Source: Gammaproteobacteria bacterium
Lineage (GTDB): Bacteria; Pseudomonadota; Gammaproteobacteria; SZUA-229
DNA length: 17,160 nucleotides
Assembly (NCBI GenBank): GCA_026197015.1
Contig: JAPHRB010000111.1
Coordinates: forward strand, 1 to 17,160
Reading direction: 5' to 3'
Shown here: piece by piece, positions 7,326 through 14,490 of the stretch
How the letters are laid out: each line of letters begins with the position of its first letter
Numbering within the stretch: position 1 is the first letter of the stretch
The notes under the pieces: generated by a model
Database searches by the model: none
Seen by the model: the letters and a program-made list of their open reading frames with translations, nothing else
What the model was told of the DNA's origin: nothing
Program-made: the position numbers and the translations under genes

Positions 7326-8366
7326 ATGAAAAAAATGTCCATTTTTAAAAACCTTAGCATTTCAGCTGTTATTTTGTGTGTCTTGCCCCTTACAGCTAGC
7401 GCTAATTATAGCCAGCGTAAAGACGTGCAGAAGTTCATTGCAGAAATGCATAAAGAGCACGGCTTTGATGCAGACCTGATGACTTCATGGATGGAAGGTG
7501 TTGAACAGCAAAAAACGGCTATAGAAGCCATATCTCGCCCAGCCGAAGGTGTGCTTACATGGGCAAAATATAGAAAAATATTTATCACGGATAGCCGCAT
7601 AAATAAAGGTGTGAAGTTCTGGAAAGAAAATGCACAACTTTTGAGTCGTGCAGAAAAAGAATTTGGTGTGCCCGCAGAATTTCTGGTGGCTATTATTGGT
7701 GTTGAGACATATTACGGAAAACGCGCAGGTAATTATCGTGTGCTGGATGCCTTAACTACTTTGGGTTTTGATTATCCATTAGAAAATACAACGTCACAAA
7801 GAAGAGATGCGCGGGAAAAATTTTTTAGAAAAGAGCTGAAAGAGTTTCTATTAATGACAAGGGAAGAAAAAGTAGACCCTCGAACTTTAAAAGGCTCCTA
7901 TGCAGGTGCCATGGGTATGCCTCAATTTATACCAAGTAGCTTTAGGCATTATGCTGTTGATTTTGACGGTAATGGAGTGCGCGATTTCTGGAATGGTTCG
8001 GCAGACTCGATTGGCAGTGTGGCAAATTATTTTAAAAAACATGGTTGGAAAGAAAACCAGCCTGTTGCTAGTCGCGCGTCAGTTGAGAAAAACTCAAGAA
8101 AGCTGGGTAGTAAAAAAATGAAACCCCATACCAGCGTGGCTGAATACAAACAAAAGGGTGTTAAACCGGCAGGTCACTTTAAAGCGTCTGATAAAGCGAC
8201 ATTATTATTGTTGAACGGGCAGGAAGGTGACGAGTACTGGATGACGCTTAATAATTTCTATGTAATTACCCGTTATAACCACAGCCCATTATATGCAATG
8301 GCGGTCTTTCAGCTCAGTCAGGCTGTGTCAGAAAAGTACAATGCTCAGTTAAATGCACAAAAATAA
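7326..8366 (+). CDS. mltB: Lytic murein transglycosylase B
   Basis: The product is 346 residues. Membrane-bound MltB cleaves the MurNAc-GlcNAc bond with formation of a 1,6-anhydro end. The catalytic acid is Glu127 in AIIGVETYYGKRAG. The downstream GSYAGAMGMPQFIPSSF and DFDGNGVRDFWNGSADSIGSVANYF blocks are typical of the SLT_2 domain. The N-terminus is a signal peptide with a likely cut after ASA (24-26). There is no proper lipobox (Leu precedes Cys18), so the protein is probably soluble periplasmic, unlike lipoprotein MltB of E. coli. The ribosome binding site before ATG 7326 is poor; ATG 7335 is a possible alternative. The 3' end overlaps rlpA by 14 bases. Confidence 0.93.
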   Translation: MKKMSIFKNLSISAVILCVLPLTASANYSQRKDVQKFIAEMHKEHGFDADLMTSWMEGVEQQKTAIEAISRPAEGVLTWAKYRKIFITDSRINKGVKFWKENAQLLSRAEKEFGVPAEFLVAIIGVETYYGKRAGNYRVLDALTTLGFDYPLENTTSQRRDAREKFFRKELKEFLLMTREEKVDPRTLKGSYAGAMGMPQFIPSSFRHYAVDFDGNGVRDFWNGSADSIGSVANYFKKHGWKENQPVASRASVEKNSRKLGSKKMKPHTSVAEYKQKGVKPAGHFKASDKATLLLLNGQEGDEYWMTLNNFYVITRYNHSPLYAMAVFQLSQAVSEKYNAQLNAQK

Positions 8367-9165
8367 ACGCATATATAAAATTGTTGTTTTCAGCCTGTCT
8401 CTAAGCAGCTTAATATTAAATTTATCAGGCTGTGTTAGCAGCGGTGATAGTGCTCCAGATGATTTTTATCGAAATAATACGCCCGATGCGATACCTGCAA
8501 ATGAGCCGTTAAGTCGTTATGGAAATATGCCTAGTTATACCGTGCGTGGTAAAACCTATAATGTTTTAAAAAGCTCAAATGGTTTTTCACAGGAAGGCAT
8601 TGCGTCCTGGTATGGCACAAAATTTCATGGCAGGAAAACCTCGAGTGGTGAGCCATACGATATGTATGCAATGACTGCGGCACATAAAACACTGCCATTA
8701 CCAACTTATGTTGAAGTAACGCACAAAGGAAATGGTCGTAAAGTTATTCTAAAGGTAAATGATCGCGGGCCTTTTCATGAGGGTCGGGTAATTGATTTGT
8801 CTTATGCGGCAGCACGTAAACTAGGTATATCTGCTACCGGCACAGGCCCGGTTAGTTTGCGCACAATTAACACCTCTGCACTTGATTTAAAAACAAGTGA
8901 GGTTGTATTGCCTGAAGCTGTAAACGATGAGGGTAATATTCTTGTGCAGGTAGCCGCTATGGGCAGTGAGTCAGCCGCTGAAAAAATGGCCGGTAATTTA
9001 CGAGACAAAAAAATACCGAGTGTGCGTGTACATGTGGTTGAAAATGATGGCAAGAAGTTATACAGGGTTCGTATAGGGCCTATTCCCAATGTTGATCTGG
9101 CATACCAGGTTATTAGTGAGTTAAATGAGATGGGCTTAAATTCAGCTCGAGTTATTGTTGATTAA
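8353..9165 (+). CDS. rlpA: Septal/lytic transglycosylase-like lipoprotein RlpA
   Basis: This is a 270-residue lipoprotein. The signal peptide ends in lipobox LSGC with Cys27 as the lipidated residue, and the residues after it do not include Asp at +2, so outer-membrane sorting is expected. The double-psi beta-barrel domain covers about 75-170: GIASWYGTKFHGRKTSSGE, AAHKTLPLPTYVEV, NDRGPF and VIDLSYAAARKLG. A SPOR domain follows at about 195-270 and binds denuded glycan strands at the septum. In Pseudomonas aeruginosa RlpA cleaves such glycans. The start lies inside the end of mltB with a 14-base overlap, so the two are co-translated. It is normal in length and motif content. Confidence 0.95.
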   Translation: MHKNKRIYKIVVFSLSLSSLILNLSGCVSSGDSAPDDFYRNNTPDAIPANEPLSRYGNMPSYTVRGKTYNVLKSSNGFSQEGIASWYGTKFHGRKTSSGEPYDMYAMTAAHKTLPLPTYVEVTHKGNGRKVILKVNDRGPFHEGRVIDLSYAAARKLGISATGTGPVSLRTINTSALDLKTSEVVLPEAVNDEGNILVQVAAMGSESAAEKMAGNLRDKKIPSVRVHVVENDGKKLYRVRIGPIPNVDLAYQVISELNEMGLNSARVIVD

Positions 9166-9214
9166 ATGCCCTGCATTTAATCATGCAGGTAAATATTATT
9201 AAGATGAAAAAAAT

Positions 9215-10351
9215 ATGATGAAAAAAACTGTTCTAAGTATTACGTTATTTTTAATTTCAATATTAATGGTTGTACAAGCAACACCTGTGCCTTCACCACC
9301 CAAGCTGGCAGCAAAAAGTTTTCTGTTGATTGATTTTAATAGCGGACGAATTTTAGCTGAAAAAAATATCAATAAAAAAGTTGAGCCCGCTAGCATCACT
9401 AAATTAATGACTGCTTATGTTATATATAAAGAGATAGAGTCAGCTCGTTTGAGTCTTGATGAGAAAGTGACTATCAGCAAAAAAGCCTGGAAAATGAAAG
9501 GCTCAAAAATGTTTGTTGAAGTGGGTAAAAAAGTTAGCGTAGAAGATTTGTTAAAAGGTCTGATTATACAATCTGGTAATGATGCTACGGTTGCTCTTGC
9601 TGAGCACATTGCGGGAAGTGAATCGACTTTTGCTGATTATATGAACCAGTATGCAAGAGAGCTGGGAATGCGGGATACCAACTTTGTAAACGCGACCGGT
9701 TGGCCAAATAAAAATCATGTAACCACAGCGTCAGATCTGGCGAAACTGGCAACAGCCATTATTAAGGAGTTTCCAGAGCATTACACGCGATATAAGGTGA
9801 AGGAATTCACCTATAACGGCATTAAACAATATAATCGAAATAAATTGTTATGGCGCGATAAAAGTGTAGATGGGTTTAAAACAGGACATACCGAATCTGC
9901 GGGTTACTGTCTGGTTGCTTCAGCCAAACGTGATGATATGCGTTTGATTTCTATTGTATTAGGCACAAAAAGTGAAAAAACCAGAGAAAATGTTAGCCAG
10001 TCTCTAATCAGTTATGGTTTCCGTTTTTATGAAAGTAACAAGTTATACAGTGCCGGTGAATCACTTAATACTGCAAGAGTCTGGATGGGTGCAAGTGCCA
10101 GTTTGAATTTAGGTTTAAGTGAAGACCTGATTGTAACTATACCTAGAGGCCAGTATAAAAAGTTAGATGCGGTAATCGATATTAATCAAAGTATTGAAGC
10201 GCCTGTTACAAAAGGTCAAAAACTGGGTGTAGTTAGCATTAAGCTTGATGATAAAGAAATTATTTCACAACCATTAATTGCATTACAGTCTATTGATGAA
10301 GGCAGTTTGTGGCAGCGTGGAAAAGATCATATTATTAAGTTGTTTCAGTAA
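9215..10351 (+). CDS. dacA: D-alanyl-D-alanine carboxypeptidase (PBP5/6 family)
   Basis: The product is 378 residues. It removes the terminal D-Ala from peptidoglycan pentapeptides in the periplasm. Serine peptidase S11 motifs are complete: S60-I-T-K63, S120-G-N122 and K222-T-G224. An N-terminal signal peptide (about 1-22, cut near QA) precedes the catalytic domain. The PBP5 C-terminal beta domain covers about 280-365, and an amphipathic end (SLWQRGKDHIIKLFQ) would anchor it to the inner membrane. Two adjacent ATGs (9215, 9218) are possible starts, and the ribosome binding site is weak. It lies 49 bases after rlpA and 25 before the aminotransferase gene, in the same operon. Confidence 0.96.
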   Translation: MMKKTVLSITLFLISILMVVQATPVPSPPKLAAKSFLLIDFNSGRILAEKNINKKVEPASITKLMTAYVIYKEIESARLSLDEKVTISKKAWKMKGSKMFVEVGKKVSVEDLLKGLIIQSGNDATVALAEHIAGSESTFADYMNQYARELGMRDTNFVNATGWPNKNHVTTASDLAKLATAIIKEFPEHYTRYKVKEFTYNGIKQYNRNKLLWRDKSVDGFKTGHTESAGYCLVASAKRDDMRLISIVLGTKSEKTRENVSQSLISYGFRFYESNKLYSAGESLNTARVWMGASASLNLGLSEDLIVTIPRGQYKKLDAVIDINQSIEAPVTKGQKLGVVSIKLDDKEIISQPLIALQSIDEGSLWQRGKDHIIKLFQ

Positions 10352-10376
10352 CTATTGAAAATTTGAGTGCATCAGA

Positions 10377-11252
10377 ATGTCTAATGTTTATTTAAATGGT
10401 GAATATTTACCGCTAGATCAGGCAAAAATTTCCGTCCTGGATAGAGGGTTTCTGTTTGCGGATGGAGTATATGAAGTAATTCCGGCCTATGGCGGACGTT
10501 TATTACGCATGCACGAACATATGCAGCGTTTACAGAATAGTCTGGATGCTATTCGACTAGAAAATCCATTAACAAATACACAATGGCTTGAGATTACAGA
10601 AAAGTTACTGTTAGATAATCCTAATTCTGGCCCAGGTGACGACCAGTATGTTTACCTGCAGGTTACCCGGGGTGTTGCAGCAAAGCGTAATCACGGCTTT
10701 CCTGATGAAGTAAATCAAACTGTATTTATGATGGTTAATGAAATGGCGCCGGTAAATAAAGAAGAATTACGTCAGGGTGTATCTGCCATTACCCTCGACG
10801 ATATTCGCTGGAAAGCCTGTCACGTAAAATCAATTTCTTTATTAGGTAACATTCTTTTACGCCAGCAAGCGCATGATAATGATGCGGCGGAAGCCATCTT
10901 AATAAACGAAGGTCTGGTTACTGAAGGTGCCGCAAGTAATGTGTTTGCGGTAATAGATGATGTGTTAGTTACCGCGCCGATGGGTAACCGCTTATTGCCG
11001 GGCATTACCCGTGATTTAATTATCGAACTGGCCGCTGCGAATAATATAAATTATGAAGAGCGAGATTTTACCGAGCAGGAGCTGCTTGCAGCATCAGAGA
11101 TATGGTTTAGCAGCTCAACCAAAGAGATCTTGCCGGTTGTCGAGCTTAATGGAAAACCCGTTGCAAATGGTCAATCTGGCCCCATATGGGAGAAGATGAT
11201 AGATATTTATCAGGCCTATAAAGTCAAACTCAGGTCGGGTGAAACGAGTTAA
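10377..11252 (+). CDS. dat: D-amino-acid aminotransferase (class IV, PLP)
   Basis: This 291-residue fold-type IV PLP enzyme interconverts D-amino acids and 2-oxo acids, for example D-Ala and 2-oxoglutarate to pyruvate and D-Glu. Lys151 in CHVKSISLLGNI is the expected Schiff-base lysine. Glu183 in VTEGAASNVF is the cofactor-ring contact. The N-terminal VYLNGEY and LDRGFLFADGVYEVIPAY blocks are characteristic. Placement between dacA and ybeD is common in gammaproteobacteria, and the D-amino-acid product fits the peptidoglycan context. A branched-chain aminotransferase of the same fold is the main alternative. The HVKSISLLGN pattern and the context favour the D-specific enzyme. Confidence 0.88.
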   Translation: MSNVYLNGEYLPLDQAKISVLDRGFLFADGVYEVIPAYGGRLLRMHEHMQRLQNSLDAIRLENPLTNTQWLEITEKLLLDNPNSGPGDDQYVYLQVTRGVAAKRNHGFPDEVNQTVFMMVNEMAPVNKEELRQGVSAITLDDIRWKACHVKSISLLGNILLRQQAHDNDAAEAILINEGLVTEGAASNVFAVIDDVLVTAPMGNRLLPGITRDLIIELAAANNINYEERDFTEQELLAASEIWFSSSTKEILPVVELNGKPVANGQSGPIWEKMIDIYQAYKVKLRSGETS

Positions 11253-11264
11253 CGGTGTAGAGTG

Positions 11265-11570
11265 ATGAGTCGCAAAAAGATAGATCCCAAAGATGTGTAT
11301 TATGACGAAGAGCAGGAAACCTGTTTTGAGTTTCCCTGTGAGTTCCCTATTAAAGCGATGGGAAGAACAGGCGATGATCTTGAAGTCGCTGTACTGGCGA
11401 TCATAAATCGACATGTGACCGACCTGCCAGAAGGTGCTGTTAAATTTAATCAAAGCAGCAAAGGTAAATTTACCAGTATAACCATTACATTTACGGCACA
11501 CAGCAAAGATCATCTTGATAATTTGTATATTGAACTTACAGCATGTGAGCACGTTTTATATTGTTTGTAA
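11265..11570 (+). CDS. ybeD: YbeD family (DUF493) protein
   Basis: The product is 101 residues. The family has a ferredoxin-like ACT-type fold with no settled function and is usually found between dacA and lipB, as here. Recognisable parts are FEFPCEFPIKAMGR (near the N-terminus), the SSKGKFTSITITFTAHS segment matching the conserved PSSKGNYHSVSIT region, and LDNLYIELTACEHVLYCL at the end. I prefer ATG at 11265; an in-frame GTG at 11262 is adjacent. It starts 12 bases after dat, so it is co-transcribed. The N-terminus is about 15 residues longer than in E. coli. Its 3' end contains one arm of overlapping short repeats with the downstream gap. Confidence 0.9.
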   Translation: MSRKKIDPKDVYYDEEQETCFEFPCEFPIKAMGRTGDDLEVAVLAIINRHVTDLPEGAVKFNQSSKGKFTSITITFTAHSKDHLDNLYIELTACEHVLYCL

Positions 11571-11586
11571 GTTTCTTACAGCATGT
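11535..11586 (+). repeat. 12-bp direct repeat and overlapping small hairpins at the ybeD end
   Basis: CTTACAGCATGT occurs at 11535-11546 and again at 11575-11586. Between them TGTAAG (11566-11571) can pair with either CTTACA copy. It forms a tight 6-bp, 3-base-loop hairpin with the downstream copy. No T-run follows, so a simple terminator is not supported. Confidence 0.5.
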
Positions 11587-11658
11587 TTAAAAAGACTAAC
11601 GCAAATGGTCACTCAAATATTTCCATATAACAGCGACATTGGTGTATCTATGCAGGTC

Positions 11659-11771
11659 AACGTAAATACACACAAATACACGCAAATAAAACATTTGTGT
11701 TTTTATGTGCCCGGCGCACATATAAACAAATATATCTCGATCATTTGCGATCATTTGCGTTCATTCGCGTT
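11659..11771. repeat. Palindromic interspersed repeat, copy 1 (upstream of lipB)
   Basis: The ends are imperfect inverted repeats of 31 bases (11659-11689 against 11741-11771, 22 of 31 matching). Each arm is built from near-decamers such as TCATTTGCGA. The centre has TATGTGC-CCGGC-GCACATA (about 11704-11722), a perfect 7-bp stem. A related copy with the same arm motif and core lies after lipA. The right end is only 21 bases before the lipB start. Confidence 0.75.
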
Positions 11772-11792
11772 TTCTTTTTCTTTTCAATTACA

Positions 11793-12449
11793 ATGTCGCA
11801 GCAACTAGACCAATTCGCTATCATTAGATACCTAGGTGTTACAGACTATGCTGAAACGCAGTCTTTAATGCAGAAATTCAATCAAGAGCGTGATGAAAAT
11901 ACGGCGGATGAAATCTGGTTTGTAGAGCACCCCCCTGTGTTTACGCTGGGCACAAATAGCAAACCTGAGCATTTGCTTAACCCAGGTAATATACCCGTAG
12001 TACAGTCTGATAGAGGTGGTCAGGTCACTTACCATGCTCCCGGTCAGTTAATTGCCTATGTGTTAATAGATGTTAAACGAAAAAAAATGGGTGTGCGTAA
12101 GCTGGTGAGTGCACTTGAAACGGCGGTTATTAAGTTGCTGGCAAAACACGGTATTGAGGCCATGGCTGATCCGAAAGCCCCCGGTGTGTATGTGGATGGA
12201 GCAAAAATAGCCGCGCTTGGTTTAAGGGTAAAGCAGGGGGGCTGTTATCATGGGCTTAGTTTGAATGTGGATATGGATTTAGCAGATTTTGATAGAATAA
12301 ACCCCTGTGGTTATCCTGGACTACATGTAACCAGTATGAAAGCGCTGGGTGTGCCCATAGGCTTACAACAGGTAACCTGGAAATTAATGAACGAATTATG
12401 TATGCAGCTCAATATAGTTAATATTAGTGAACAAAAAGCTGACATATAA
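11793..12449 (+). CDS. lipB: Octanoyltransferase LipB
   Basis: The product is 218 residues. It transfers octanoyl from acyl carrier protein to the lipoyl domains of 2-oxoacid dehydrogenases and GcvH; LipA then inserts sulfur. Key blocks are the RGGQVTYHAPGQLIAY signature (74-89), the catalytic Lys138 in GAKIAALGLRV, and Cys172 in INPCGYPGL. I chose ATG 11793 because the family begins just there. Upstream in-frame codons are within the palindromic repeat. There is no purine-rich ribosome binding site; the upstream 20 bases are pyrimidine-rich. It is 222 bases from ybeD and 63 from lipA, so it may have its own promoter in or near the repeat. Confidence 0.95.
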   Translation: MSQQLDQFAIIRYLGVTDYAETQSLMQKFNQERDENTADEIWFVEHPPVFTLGTNSKPEHLLNPGNIPVVQSDRGGQVTYHAPGQLIAYVLIDVKRKKMGVRKLVSALETAVIKLLAKHGIEAMADPKAPGVYVDGAKIAALGLRVKQGGCYHGLSLNVDMDLADFDRINPCGYPGLHVTSMKALGVPIGLQQVTWKLMNELCMQLNIVNISEQKADI

Positions 12450-12512
12450 AACGCATAGAATAACGCGGGCAAATAAAGTCGAATTAAATATAAACATGGG
12501 CAAGTAAAACGC

Positions 12513-13463
12513 ATGAGTAAAAATAAAGTTGTTGCAGGTGTAAAACAAACCGGTGCTGAGAAAGTAGCACGGATACCTGTGAAGATAGAAAAAACTGAAA
12601 AAATGCCACGCAAACCCGAATGGATTCGTGCCAAAGCGCCAACACACCCCAATGTTAAACGTTTGAAAAAAGTGCTGCGGGAGCAAAAATTATTTACGGT
12701 GTGTGAAGAGGCTTCCTGCCCTAATCTGGGTGAGTGTTTTGGGCATGGCACGGCCACATTTATGATTATGGGTGAGATCTGTACACGTCGTTGCCCATTC
12801 TGTGATGTTGGCCATGGTCGCCCCTTGGCATTAGATGTTGAAGAACCACAAAACATGGCAGATACGATAAGCGCTATGCAATTAAAGTATGTGGTAATTA
12901 CTTCGGTTGATAGAGATGATTTACGTGATGGCGGGGCCGCGCACTTTGTTGAGTGCATTGAGAAAACTCGCGCACTATCTCCAAACATTAAAGTTGAAAC
13001 ATTGGTGCCTGATTTTCGTGGCCGCGTAGATGTGGCAATGGAAATATTAAAATTAGAACCGCCGGATGTGTTTAATCATAATCTTGAAACCGTGCCCCGA
13101 TTATATAAAGAGTGTCGTCCCGGTGCTGATTATCAGGGCTCATTAGATTTACTGAAAACTTTTACAGAAGCTTGTGAAAATGCGCCTACAAAATCGGGTT
13201 TAATGTTAGGTCTGGGTGAAGAAAAAGAAGAAGTGATTGAGGTTTTAAAAGACTTACGTGCACATGGTGTAACGATGTTAACACTGGGTCAATATTTACA
13301 GCCCACTTTACATCACTTGCCTGTTAAGCGTTTCGTAACACCGGCCGAGTTTGATGAATATAAAGTAATTGCTGAAGAGTTAGGTTTTGAGCAGGTGGCC
13401 AGTGGGCCAATGGTAAGGTCGTCTTATCATGCTGACTTACAGGCCGCCGGTGAATTCAAATAA
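12513..13463 (+). CDS. lipA: Lipoyl synthase LipA (radical SAM)
   Basis: The product is 316 residues. It inserts two sulfurs at C6 and C8 of protein-bound octanoyl chains. The radical-SAM cluster motif is C90-TRR-C94-PF-C97. The auxiliary sacrificial cluster is C64-EEAS-C69-PNLGE-C75, completed by the C-terminal RSSYHAD serine (Ser304). Family blocks VVITSVDRDDL, VETLVPDF, NHNLETVPRLY and GLGE are intact. An N-terminal tail of about 30 basic residues precedes the conserved part. It follows lipB by 63 bases, a gap with short repeats (TAAAACGCAT at 12447 and 12505). The ribosome binding site is weak. It is complete and normal in length. Confidence 0.97.
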   Translation: MSKNKVVAGVKQTGAEKVARIPVKIEKTEKMPRKPEWIRAKAPTHPNVKRLKKVLREQKLFTVCEEASCPNLGECFGHGTATFMIMGEICTRRCPFCDVGHGRPLALDVEEPQNMADTISAMQLKYVVITSVDRDDLRDGGAAHFVECIEKTRALSPNIKVETLVPDFRGRVDVAMEILKLEPPDVFNHNLETVPRLYKECRPGADYQGSLDLLKTFTEACENAPTKSGLMLGLGEEKEEVIEVLKDLRAHGVTMLTLGQYLQPTLHHLPVKRFVTPAEFDEYKVIAEELGFEQVASGPMVRSSYHADLQAAGEFK

Positions 13464-13503
13464 CGTCTGAAGTAACTGGGGATTTATTTAAAAGCAGTTT
13501 GTC

Positions 13504-13607
13504 CGCAAATGCACGTTAATAAACGCTAATATTTTGTTTATGTGCCTGCGGCGCATTACACAATGTTAATGCTTTTGTTTTTTTGCGTTCATTAGCGCTC
13601 ATTTGCG
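13504..13607. repeat. Palindromic interspersed repeat, copy 2 (downstream of lipA)
   Basis: A 23-base left arm (13504-13526) matches the reverse complement of the right arm (13585-13607) at 19 of 23 positions. The arms carry CGCAAATG and AACGC motifs, as in copy 1. The core (TTTATGTGCC then GGCGCA, about 13538-13554) also matches copy 1. It lies between convergent lipA and the yfaZ-like gene and may act as a transcript end. Confidence 0.75.
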
Positions 13608-13639
13608 TACAATCACTTTTTGTATTGAATTTTTATTTC

Positions 13640-14209
13640 TTAAAACTCAAACTTAACACCAACGTGCGCGCCATCATCTAACTCGAATTCTCCGCCATTT
13701 TCAAAACCGTATTCTATGTTTCTATAACCAAGGTAAGCTCTGGCACTGGGTGTTACCTCAAGCTCAATTGAAAATTCGTATTCAGTGTATTCATCTGCAC
13801 CGCTAAATGCCGTGATACTCGGTGCATAAGCTATACCGGCTACAAAAGCCACGGGAGTTTCAGATGCAATTACATAACGAAACTGACCGGCAATGGCTAA
13901 TGCGCCTACTTCTTCATCGGCAGCATCCAGAGTAACAGCCATGACTTTGCCGCCAACGCCAAATTGAAATGACTTGTTATTCCCAGCAGGGTTGCCTGTA
14001 ATCATAATGCCCGCATTTACCTGGTAGTCGTCGTTTTCAGTAAATAACACGCCAAAACCGATATCGGCTCCACCATATCCAAAAGTAGATGATTCCGTAA
14101 GGTAGGTGAACTCAGCCATTTCATTTGCCAGCTTAATATCAATACCACGTGCCTGGGCCTGAGATGAAATAACCAGTAGTGAACTAGCAAGTATAATTTT
14201 TTTAAACAT
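13640..14209 (-). CDS. YfaZ-family outer membrane protein
   Basis: The product is 189 residues, a predicted small outer-membrane beta-barrel of unknown function. A signal peptide covers about 1-20 with a likely cut after AQA (18-20). Alternating hydrophobic strands follow, and the last residue is Phe after VGVKFE, the usual signal for barrel assembly. The end GYRNIEYGF followed by DDGAHVGVKFEF matches YfaZ (GYRYLNL and then DGAYVGVSASF). Acidic loops (DAADEE, DDYQ) are frequent. AGGA lies 7 bases before ATG 14209. The upstream gap contains GTGAA-ATAG-TTCAC (14260-14273), a possible but unproven operator. It converges on lipA. Confidence 0.8.
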   Translation of the reverse strand: MFKKIILASSLLVISSQAQARGIDIKLANEMAEFTYLTESSTFGYGGADIGFGVLFTENDDYQVNAGIMITGNPAGNNKSFQFGVGGKVMAVTLDAADEEVGALAIAGQFRYVIASETPVAFVAGIAYAPSITAFSGADEYTEYEFSIELEVTPSARAYLGYRNIEYGFENGGEFELDDGAHVGVKFEF

Positions 14210-14302
14210 AGTGATTCCTGAATTAATGGATATGTTACCTGTGTTGAGACGTACACTTAGTGAAATAGTTCACGCTCAGGCATCATACACAATCTATAAG
14301 CG

Positions 14303-14349
14303 AAAAAAAACACAACAAATGAGCAACGGAGAGTAGTTTGTTGTGTTTT
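14303..14349 (-). terminator. Probable intrinsic terminator of the soe operon
   Basis: A perfect 13-bp AT-rich stem pairs 14307-14319 with 14337-14349 around a 17-base loop. On the minus strand it ends in a run of eight T. It lies about 110 bases past the soeC stop, beyond the tandem repeats. It is also upstream of the yfaZ-like gene, which reads the same way. Confidence 0.6.
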
Positions 14350-14370
14350 GACGAACAGTTAAGTCGTTTA

Positions 14371-14490
14371 ATAGTAAATGTCCTGAAGAAAGCTCTTCAG
14401 GATTATCACTATACCGTCTGGTAGTAAATATTCTGAGGAAACGTCTTCAGGGTTATCTCTATACCGTCTGGTAGTAAATATTCTGAGGAT
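14371..14490 (-). repeat. 50-bp tandem repeat duplicating the soeC 3' end
   Basis: Bases 14441-14490 hold the last soeC codons, the stop and adjacent sequence. They are repeated at 14391-14440 with 45 of 50 bases identical. A third, degenerate partial unit (14371-14390) matches the end of the unit at about 16 of 20 positions. The real stop is in the copy at 14459-14461, and the second stop in copy two is downstream and unused. Confidence 0.85.
14381..14402 (-). terminator. Strong hairpin after soeC, possible terminator or 3'-end stabiliser
   Basis: TCCTGAAGA (14381-14389) pairs exactly with TCTTCAGGA (14394-14402) around a 4-base loop. It is formed at the junction of the tandem 50-bp units. 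On the minus strand the following bases are only moderately T-rich, so termination is less certain than for the hairpin at 14303-14349. Confidence 0.4.

Noticed and set aside
11659..11771. CRISPR-like array from the decamer repeats
   Set aside because: The repeat units are about 10 bases and adjacent, with no spacers and no cas genes nearby.
11515..11808. Frame through the ybeD-lipB gap
   Set aside because: Its codons come from the palindromic repeat arms and core, and translations of such repeats are commonly mistaken for proteins.
12311..12988. 225-codon frame on the minus strand opposite lipB-lipA
   Set aside because: It is antisense to well-conserved LipB and LipA and shows no family features.
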